A DNA stretch of 64,000 bases from positions 236,103 through 300,102 of the forward strand of contig JACRPN010000008.1 in NCBI GenBank assembly GCA_016223145.1, written 5' to 3'. This DNA is from Armatimonadota bacterium. GTDB lineage: Bacteria; Armatimonadota; Fimbriimonadia; Fimbriimonadales; Fimbriimonadaceae. The notes under the pieces are model-generated. The model was not told where the DNA came from, made no database searches, and saw only the letters and a list, made by a program, of their open reading frames with translations. The first letter of the stretch is position 1, and each line of letters opens with the position of its first letter. Position numbers and translations under genes: made by a program. This document shows positions 58,633 through 64,000 of this stretch, piece by piece.

Positions 58633-59925
58633 ATGAAAGCCCTATTTGGTTTGGCGATGGCGGCGGCCGTGCTCGCAGGCTGCGGAGGCAACGTGGACGG
58701 AACCAACAATCTACCCACCCGGCGCGGGGCCAGCCCGGCTGAAGTCGACAAGGCCAGCAAGACGCTTCAGCAGGGCAAATCCGCCCGGATCGCCGAGGAA
58801 AGCAACGCCTTCGGCTTCAAGCTCCTTGCGGAGCTCGTCGGCCAGAAAAGCAAGACCGAGAAGGGCGCCGAGCCTGCTTACCAGAGCGCGCTGGTCTCCC
58901 CGCTCGGCATCTCGATGTGTCTGGCGATGGCCTACAACGGCGCGGCGAAGGACACCAAGACCGGAATGGACAAAGCCCTCGGCTTCGATGGGCTCCTGCT
59001 TTCGGACGTCAACGAGGCCGAAAAGCAGCTCTTGACCGTCTTCTCTGCTCCCGACCCAAAGGTTCAGACCGAAATCGCCAACTCGCTGTGGGCCAAGAAG
59101 GGCATCGAGTTCAAGAAAGACTATTTCAGCCGCATTCAGGAGAACTTCGGCGCAGCCCCCACAGTGCTGGATTTCTCGGGACCGGACGCGGCGAAGCAGA
59201 TCAACGCGTGGGTGAGCCAGGCCACGCAGGAGAAGATAAGGGAACTGGTCAAAGAAATTCCCGAGGACACGGTGATGTTTCTGATCAACGCCGTGTACTT
59301 CAAGGGCTTCTGGAAGACCCCGTTTGACCCTAAAGTGACCGAGGAACGCGACTTTGCCGGCTTCGATGGCAAGAAGGCCAAGGTCCAGATGATGAGCCGT
59401 AAAGGCGAGTTCGAATACGCGCAGTCGGACAAGGCGCGCGTGGTGCGGATGCCCTATGGTTCGGGACGGCTTGCGATGCTGGCGGTGCTCCCGCCGGAAG
59501 GCGGCAGCTACAAGGCTCTCTCGAAGGAGCTGAACCCCAAGAACTGGGCGGCTTGGACCGCATCGCTCAAGCCCCAACAGGGCACGGTGATGATCCCACG
59601 CTTCAAGATGGACTATCAGGCGGTGCTGAACGACCCGCTGACCACCCTCGGCATGGGCCAGGCGTTCACCGACAAGGCCGACTTCTCGGGCATGCGCGAG
59701 CCGAACGACCTCTACATCAAGCAGGTGCTCCACAAGACGACGATCGAGGTCAACGAGGAGGGAAGCGAGGCGGCTGCCGCGACGAAGGTCGAGGTGGGCA
59801 TCACCAGCGCCCCGGCGCCGACCAAGGAGTTCATGTTCCTGGCGGACCGGCCGTTCTTCTATGCGATCGTGGACAAGACGACCGGCGTGATCCTCTTCAT
59901 GGGAGTCTACGGGGACCCTCGGTAG
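58633..59925 (+). CDS. lipoprotein serpin
   Basis: A 430-residue serpin on a lipoprotein anchor. MKALFGLAMAAAVLAGCGGN shows lipobox LAGC at about residue 17. The serpin fold is complete: EESNAFGFKLLAELV, SALVSPLGISMCLAMAYNGA, ALGFDGLLLSDVNEAE, FLINAVYFKGFWKTPFDP, MMSRKGEFEYAQ. The hinge EEGSEAAAATKVEV has the inhibitory consensus (small residues at P12-P9). The reactive loop before FMFLADRPFFYAI is about five residues longer than in alpha-1-antitrypsin, with T-S at the expected P1-P1'. It likely inhibits a serine (or other) protease at the cell surface. GGAGAGG lies 8 bp upstream. Confidence 0.9.
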   Translation: MKALFGLAMAAAVLAGCGGNVDGTNNLPTRRGASPAEVDKASKTLQQGKSARIAEESNAFGFKLLAELVGQKSKTEKGAEPAYQSALVSPLGISMCLAMAYNGAAKDTKTGMDKALGFDGLLLSDVNEAEKQLLTVFSAPDPKVQTEIANSLWAKKGIEFKKDYFSRIQENFGAAPTVLDFSGPDAAKQINAWVSQATQEKIRELVKEIPEDTVMFLINAVYFKGFWKTPFDPKVTEERDFAGFDGKKAKVQMMSRKGEFEYAQSDKARVVRMPYGSGRLAMLAVLPPEGGSYKALSKELNPKNWAAWTASLKPQQGTVMIPRFKMDYQAVLNDPLTTLGMGQAFTDKADFSGMREPNDLYIKQVLHKTTIEVNEEGSEAAAATKVEVGITSAPAPTKEFMFLADRPFFYAIVDKTTGVILFMGVYGDPR

Positions 59926-60029
59926 GGTGAGGGGTTTGAGCCCGACAAAAAACGTCCCCCCGGAAGGAAAGGCCTTCGTTTGCATGTCCCTGGAGGGAGC
60001 CTTTCCCTCAAGCGGTGGTCCATCCTAAC

Positions 60030-60917
60030 ATGTGTGCCAGGTACTCGCTGAAGTCTTCGGCAAACGTTCTCCAGGAGCTTTTTGACTTGGACGACGTGCC
60101 TGAGATTGTGCCCCGCTACAACATCGCGCCAACCCAGCCGATCTTGGCGGTGATCCGCGAATCCCGTGGGGCACTATCAGATCACCGTGGGGCAGACTCT
60201 CAGTCTGCCTTGGGGCAAGTGCCGCCAACTGGTAGGCCAGCCTCTCAGTCCGCCTTGGGGAAAATCGTTGGGGGAGGAAGGCAGACTGAGAGTCTGCCCC
60301 ACGGGAAGAACGGACTCCGTTGGTTTCATTGGGGCCTGATTCCAAGCTGGGCCAAGGACCCTAGCATCGGCCAGCGCATGATCAACGCCCGGGCCGAGAC
60401 CCTGCTCGAAAAGCCCAGCTACCGCGCTGCCTTTAAGCGCCGACGATGCCTGATTCCGGCAGACGACTTCTTCGAATGGGTCGAGGTCAAGCCCAAACCC
60501 GAGGCGGTCGGAATCCTCGATTTTGGGGAAGACTCCGACTTCGCCCATCGCCCATCGCCCATCGCTCCGGCTCCCAAGCCCTACAAGCAGCCCTACTACA
60601 TCCACTCTACCGATGGCTTGCCGTTGGCCTTCGCCGGGCTCTATGAATACTGGGAGACCCCCGAGGGCGGACCCATAGAAAGCTGCACGATCATCACCAC
60701 CAGCCCGAACGAGCTGATGAAGACGATCCACGACCGGATGCCGGCGATCCTGGAGCCATCCGAGTTTGACGAATGGCTGGGCACAGACGAACTGGAGGCG
60801 AAGTACCTCATCTCCCTTCTCGACCCCTATCCATCCGAGAAGATGGCGCTGCACCCGGTCTCGCGGTCCATGAGCAATCCGCGTTACGCCGGCCCGGACT
60901 GCATCGAGGCGATCTAG
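60030..60917 (+). CDS. SRAP/HMCES-type protein with repeat-derived insertions
   Basis: A 295-residue SRAP protein (YedK/HMCES family), which covalently caps abasic sites in single-stranded DNA. ATG 60030 puts Cys2 first, as needed (MCARYSL). Other key residues: Asn in MINARAET (about 119), Glu in FFEW (149) and His in TIHDRMP. Between residues 45 and 95, where relatives have a short loop, there are about 49 extra residues including ADSQSALGQ and RQTESLPHG; a second low-complexity loop is at 155-184 (AHRPSPIAPAPK). The first insert is a palindromic repeat (60186-60303). The fold could tolerate both loops. Confidence 0.85.
   Translation: MCARYSLKSSANVLQELFDLDDVPEIVPRYNIAPTQPILAVIRESRGALSDHRGADSQSALGQVPPTGRPASQSALGKIVGGGRQTESLPHGKNGLRWFHWGLIPSWAKDPSIGQRMINARAETLLEKPSYRAAFKRRRCLIPADDFFEWVEVKPKPEAVGILDFGEDSDFAHRPSPIAPAPKPYKQPYYIHSTDGLPLAFAGLYEYWETPEGGPIESCTIITTSPNELMKTIHDRMPAILEPSEFDEWLGTDELEAKYLISLLDPYPSEKMALHPVSRSMSNPRYAGPDCIEAI
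60186..60303. repeat. in-frame palindromic insertion in the SRAP gene
   Basis: Left arm 60186-60210 and right arm 60279-60303 are perfect 25-bp inverted repeats with the core GGGGCAGACTCTCAGTCTGC. Between them a third, direct copy of the unit (CTCTCAGTCCGCCTTGGGG at 60242-60260) lies in the loop. The reading frame crosses all of it, giving the peptide GADSQSA. The insertion keeps the frame. Confidence 0.8.
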
Positions 60918-60948
60918 GTGTCCCGCAGACGGTGACCTGCCAAGCGGC

Positions 60949-61521
60949 TCAGGCCACTGCGCTCTGCCGCGCGGCCTCCCAGTCCTTTCTCAGCAAACCA
61001 TAGTAGGCGGTGTCGGAGACCTCCTCGCCAACGATCCACCGCTCGCGAAGTAAGCCCTCCTGTTGGAAGCCGTTGCGTTCGAGTACGCGCGCCGAGGGCC
61101 GGTTGCGCGGGTCGATATCCGCTTCGATTCGGTGCAGGTCCAGGTTCTCAAACCCGTAGCGGATGAGTTCTGCGGTCGCCTCTGCCATGTAGCCGTGGCC
61201 CCAAAAGGGCCTTCCGAGCAGGTAGCCCATTTCCGCCCGGCGGCACTGCTCGAAGAAGGCGAAGAGGCTGCACTTTCCGAGGGTATCGCCGGTTTCTCGG
61301 TGCACGATGGAGAGGTCGAGCCATTGGTTTGCGGCGAGCCCGTCGATGGCGCGCTGAACCTGCCTTTCGATCTCTGAAACGTCCTTGGCCGGTGGCGACC
61401 ACCAATAGCGCACCGTCTCAAGGTCCGAAAGGAACTCGAAGAAAGCGCTCGCATCGTCCAGCCGTGCGGGGCGGAGCGTGAGGCGCTCCGTTTCGAGGGG
61501 CAGGTTGAGAAAAGCAGGCAT
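60949..61521 (-). CDS. GNAT family acetyltransferase (RimJ/RimL-like)
   Basis: A 190-residue N-acetyltransferase. LETERLTLRPARLDDASAFF starts the GNAT fold. The acetyl-CoA site is the LLGRPFWGHGYMAEATAELI block (GxGxxxEA), followed by NLDLHRIEADIDPRNRPSAR then VLERNGFQQEGLLRERWIVG, a RimJ/RimL fingerprint. The target may be a ribosomal protein N-terminus or a small amine. Start 61521 is preferred over 61563. It is a single gene, convergent with the SRAP gene. Confidence 0.9.
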   Translation of the reverse strand: MPAFLNLPLETERLTLRPARLDDASAFFEFLSDLETVRYWWSPPAKDVSEIERQVQRAIDGLAANQWLDLSIVHRETGDTLGKCSLFAFFEQCRRAEMGYLLGRPFWGHGYMAEATAELIRYGFENLDLHRIEADIDPRNRPSARVLERNGFQQEGLLRERWIVGEEVSDTAYYGLLRKDWEAARQSAVA

Positions 61522-61575
61522 AAGGCGTCGAAGGTAAAGCAAGGAACCGAGGCGCCGTGGCACTGGCCCTGAACA

Positions 61576-62223
61576 CTATTTGACCTTGAATTTGGACAAT
61601 GTACCGTCTATGACCATGCCGTTGACGGTCGCCACCTGCCGGACAAGCCCGACGCCTTCTGCGAACCAGTAATCGTTTACGATCGACATCGATTGGCCCT
61701 GTGCAGAAACCGTGAGGTCCACGTGTACCTTCCAAGCCCTAAAGGAGCCCGAGATTCCGGCCACGTTTTCGGGGCCGCTCGCCTTCATCTTGGCGGAGCC
61801 CTGAAGCGTACGGCCCATCACGGAGATTTGCCCCTTCCAGGTCCACGTCTTTCCGTTCTTGAGGGGGAATTGGATCACAGGAAAGGATGGCTTGATGACG
61901 CTGGATGCGTTCGCGCCGGAGGCGACGCGCCAAAGACCCTTGGCGTCCGTTCGGTAGATCTCCTGCTGGGTCGAGCGCCCCGCCATCTGGTAGTCGAGCT
62001 TGGATGTGGTTGCCCCGCCGGAGGATGAACTCTCGATGCACGTCACCACCTGCTCCATCCGTTGCCCTTGGGCCAGGGTGACAAAAGTCCACGAGTTCCC
62101 CTTCTTGAAGGGCCAGTAGTTGGGGCCAACCGGCGAGGCCGTCGCCCCCAAAGAAAGGGCAGCCAAACCAAGGCCAAGCCAATACCGAGTGGGAAGAGAC
62201 GTGAGCCGCGTGCGGAGAACCAT
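61576..62223 (-). CDS. secreted hypothetical protein
   Basis: A 215-residue exported protein. MVLRTRLTSLPTRYWLGLGL then AALSLGATA is a signal. It opens with PVGPNYWPFKKGNSWTFVTL, a 'YWPxxxGNxWxF' phrase often seen in secreted beta-rich domains of this phylum, and continues with IQFPLKNGKTWTWKG and a C-terminal DYWFAEGVGLVRQVATVNGM. The function is unknown; no catalytic motif was seen. An in-frame ATG at 62346 would add sequence without a signal. Confidence 0.75.
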   Translation of the reverse strand: MVLRTRLTSLPTRYWLGLGLAALSLGATASPVGPNYWPFKKGNSWTFVTLAQGQRMEQVVTCIESSSSGGATTSKLDYQMAGRSTQQEIYRTDAKGLWRVASGANASSVIKPSFPVIQFPLKNGKTWTWKGQISVMGRTLQGSAKMKASGPENVAGISGSFRAWKVHVDLTVSAQGQSMSIVNDYWFAEGVGLVRQVATVNGMVIDGTLSKFKVK

Positions 62224-62404
62224 CTGCAAGAAGGACGCTTCAGACGCCGAATGCGTGTCAAATCGGCTCTTGGCAGACTCATGGAGGACCCACGGGAAAG
62301 GGAGCCCGGCAACTGCCAGGCCCCCTTCAGGGGCGGCGTCATCCAAAGCCGCGATCGCCCTACACGATGACGCCGCGTTTCCAGTTGCGAGAAGTCCGAC
62401 AGGC

Positions 62405-62626
62405 TTATTGCTTGCCGGACTTCTTGGGAACCCCCCTGGCCTTCATGTCGGAAGGCTGCTCTTTGAGCATGCTATGGCCCTCAGGTTCAAACCTCGGAGC
62501 GTCTGTTCTTGGAGGCGGGATCTCCTTGGAGAGCGAGGCAGTGTTGCCGTCGGCTTCTGCCGAACCTGCCGTACCGCATCCGCAAAGGAGCAAGGCGAAG
62601 GAGAGCATCAGGAGTAGATGTCTCAT
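62405..62626 (-). CDS. small lipoprotein coupled to the pseudopilin
   Basis: A 73-residue protein, [20 protein letters not shown], with lipobox LLCGC (Cys at about residue 17) and a hydrophilic Pro/Lys-rich tail. Its ATG overlaps the pseudopilin stop by 4 bp (ATGA), implying coupled translation. It may assist the pseudopilin in the envelope. No family was recognised. Confidence 0.7.
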   Translation of the reverse strand: MRHLLLMLSFALLLCGCGTAGSAEADGNTASLSKEIPPPRTDAPRFEPEGHSMLKEQPSDMKARGVPKKSGKQ

Positions 62627-63513
62627 CTCAGGTCCCACAGATACTTGTTTCCGTCATAGGCCGCGCCGCCGAAAAAGGGCAGAACGTCGCATCCCGCCAC
62701 GAGCGAACCCAGAGATTGGCTGTGGGCGTGGCCATCCATGAAGGTCATGTTGGTCTGTCTGGCATGTCGGAACCACACGCCCCCAAACTCCAACCAGGAA
62801 TAGGGAGGGGTGCCGGTAGGATTGGGTTGCCAGCCGCCGTAGTACCACATCTCGTCGGGCGAGGTGGTTGGCACGAGGAGCGTCCCGTTCTCATCATAGA
62901 TGCAAGGGGGCTCGATGACCCAGTTGCCTCCTCCCACGGGCTGGCCGGTCTGCCAGTTCCTGTCCCAGATGCTGTCGCCGGCAGCGATGGTGGCCGCAGG
63001 CTGGCTGATCCGGGTCAGGTTGATCGGCTCAGAGCCGACGTAATAGTCGGAGTAGTATCGGTAGATCCAGGGCGAGAGGAACAGGTAGTTCAGGCCAATG
63101 TCTGAACGCTCGGCCCAGTAATAGTACTTGGCCGGGTCGTTTTCGGGCACCGGATTGCCGTACGGGTCAACCGTAAGGCCCGCATCGTTGGCGTTCGGGT
63201 CTGTTGGGCAGCGATGGATGTACCAGTTCTTGACGTACGGGTCGATAAGCTGTCCCCAGATGACGTCGGGGGGCCCAAATCCCCATCCAGGGATGTTGTA
63301 GCCCCCCTGATTTACGTGGCACATACCGTCGTCGTGATCGGCGGCGTACATCATGAGCCCGAGCCCTATCTGTTTGAAGTTGCTCATACACGTCGTCTTC
63401 TTGGCGGCAGCCTTGGCTTGCGCGAAGACGGGGAAGAGAATGGCGGCAAGAATGGCAATGATCGCAATGACGACCAGCAACTCGATCAACGTGAATGCAC
63501 GATGTCGACGCAT
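62623..63513 (-). CDS. type II secretion/type IV-like pseudopilin (DUF1559-type)
   Basis: A 296-residue pseudopilin. [20 protein letters not shown] then [20 protein letters not shown] gives the prepilin cleavage site (R-A|F) and the N-terminal helix. ATG 63513 follows GGAGGAATCC. The C-terminal half includes the DUF1559 pattern ([20 protein letters not shown], near the end). It belongs to the same group as the 12388 gene, but the middle is different (GINWP...Trp/Tyr-rich). No secretion genes are adjacent. The small lipoprotein is co-translated after it. Confidence 0.85.
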   Translation of the reverse strand: MRRHRAFTLIELLVVIAIIAILAAILFPVFAQAKAAAKKTTCMSNFKQIGLGLMMYAADHDDGMCHVNQGGYNIPGWGFGPPDVIWGQLIDPYVKNWYIHRCPTDPNANDAGLTVDPYGNPVPENDPAKYYYWAERSDIGLNYLFLSPWIYRYYSDYYVGSEPINLTRISQPAATIAAGDSIWDRNWQTGQPVGGGNWVIEPPCIYDENGTLLVPTTSPDEMWYYGGWQPNPTGTPPYSWLEFGGVWFRHARQTNMTFMDGHAHSQSLGSLVAGCDVLPFFGGAAYDGNKYLWDLR

Positions 63514-63858
63514 GGATTCCTCCCTGAAGGCCCGTTCTCGAGCCCTCACAGCTCTCAGCACAAGAGAGGATGCACCCCTTTCGTGCAGAGGCGATACTTC
63601 TATGATTCTACAGATTCTCCGGAACTCCTCCATGATTTTGCGAATCGCAGGATCATGGGCTGGCGCCCGCCCGCGAGTCCCCGAAAGGCCACAGGTTGGA
63701 GCCCTTTGGCTTCCGGGCACAAAATCGCGCCATTCCTTGCAAAAATGCCTGGAAGTGTGATTTACTGTAATTGCCGTCGGGCGTAATTGTCGTTCGCGGT
63801 GTGAGTGTTGAGCCGCTTGCCATTGGGCGAGTTGGAATTTGTGGAGGAATTGGTGTAA
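63514..63858. other. divergent intergenic region at the window's right edge
   Basis: 345 bp between two divergent genes. I see no gene and no clear operator; AT-rich words near 63760-63800 (GTGATTTACTGTAATTGCCG) may belong to the promoter of the gene that starts at 63859. Confidence 0.4.
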
Positions 63859-64000
63859 TGCGTAGGCTTTTTGGTGGAGCCTGCTTGGCTGCGGGGCTCT
63901 TGCTCGCGGGCCAGGCGGCCGCAGATGTTACGATCAACTTCGGCGAAGCAGGGCTGACCCCCGGGTTTGGCCCCGACCCTTGGTTTGCGGGCAACCCCAA
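63859..64000 (+). CDS. secreted protein, partial (5' end only)
   Basis: The ATG at 63859, 10 bp after GGAGG, opens a frame that runs off the window. It starts [20 protein letters not shown], a clean signal peptide (likely cleaved after QAAA), then [20 protein letters not shown]. The mature start resembles that of other PEP-CTERM proteins in the window, but the sorting signal would lie beyond the end, so the type is not proven. Confidence 0.6.

Noticed and set aside
1-64000. tRNA or rRNA genes
   Set aside because: No tRNA-like block with T-arm GGTTCGA context and no rRNA sequence was seen on reading; a tRNA scan would be decisive.

Overview
The window reads as chromosomal DNA of a GC-rich, flagellated, diderm bacterium with many PEP-CTERM proteins and DUF1559-type pseudopilins. 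The pseudopilin N-terminus ([20 protein letters not shown], then FPVF), the abundance of PEP-CTERM proteins, the SecDF fusion and the two-gene wzm/wzt-like exporter together suggest Armatimonadota (Fimbriimonadia-like). That placement is an inference from family content; no rRNA or tRNA gene was found in the window to test it.

Layout. 1-6.3 kb: a membrane-anchored hypothetical protein, a REP-associated transposase broken by one TGA and flanked by its palindromes, a small lipoprotein with a DUF6941-like protein, a secretin-fold fragment protein, a sugar isomerase/epimerase-like TIM barrel and a PEP-CTERM protein. 6.3-13.2 kb: a secreted M28 peptidase, a DUF4114-like PEP-CTERM protein, a PepSY membrane protein, an eroded PEP-CTERM remnant, a DUF1326 protein, an HMA-like protein and a pseudopilin, all on the minus strand. 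13.4-21.9 kb: SecDF, a NamZ-type muramidase, two PhyH dioxygenases, an FKBP-like protein, and a polysaccharide ABC exporter pair facing a family-2 glycosyltransferase. 22.1-28.8 kb: a PEP-CTERM zinc protease, a ZipA-C-like protein, the GTPase Era with an inserted segment in its KH domain, and a large GH42-like protein with Arg-rich tails in the same operon as era.

29.1-33.2 kb is a flagellar hook operon (fliK, flgD, a TIGR02530-type protein, flgE), preceded by a sigma-28-like promoter, interrupted by a 42-bp minisatellite and closed by a strong hairpin. 33.4-36.4 kb holds ridA, a four-helix-bundle (23S IVP-type) gene sitting exactly between two near-perfect 32-bp inverted repeats, a quinate-5-dehydrogenase-like protein and an acyl-ACP-reductase-like protein that keeps the catalytic Cys. 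36.4-46.4 kb has a HEAT-repeat protein, LemA, purL, a TPR protein, nadK, a peptide ABC ATPase, a cyclic-nucleotide-binding protein and small hypothetical proteins. 46.8-64 kb has an S9 peptidase, an ECF sigma factor divergent from a TlpA-like protein, more PEP-CTERM proteins, a tandem DUF1080 protein, a Crp/Fnr regulator with a CRP-like box, a Tat-exported Gfo/Idh/MocA protein, a lipoprotein serpin, an SRAP protein carrying a palindromic insertion, a GNAT enzyme, and a pseudopilin translationally coupled to a small lipoprotein.

The most distinctive theme is small palindromic repeats that have spread between genes and also inside them: REP hairpins around the broken RAYT, a 25-bp inverted repeat read in frame inside the SRAP gene, a duplicated GC-rich unit inside the era KH domain, and an inverted-repeat-bounded IVP gene. 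No phage, CRISPR array, defence island or intact insertion sequence was seen.
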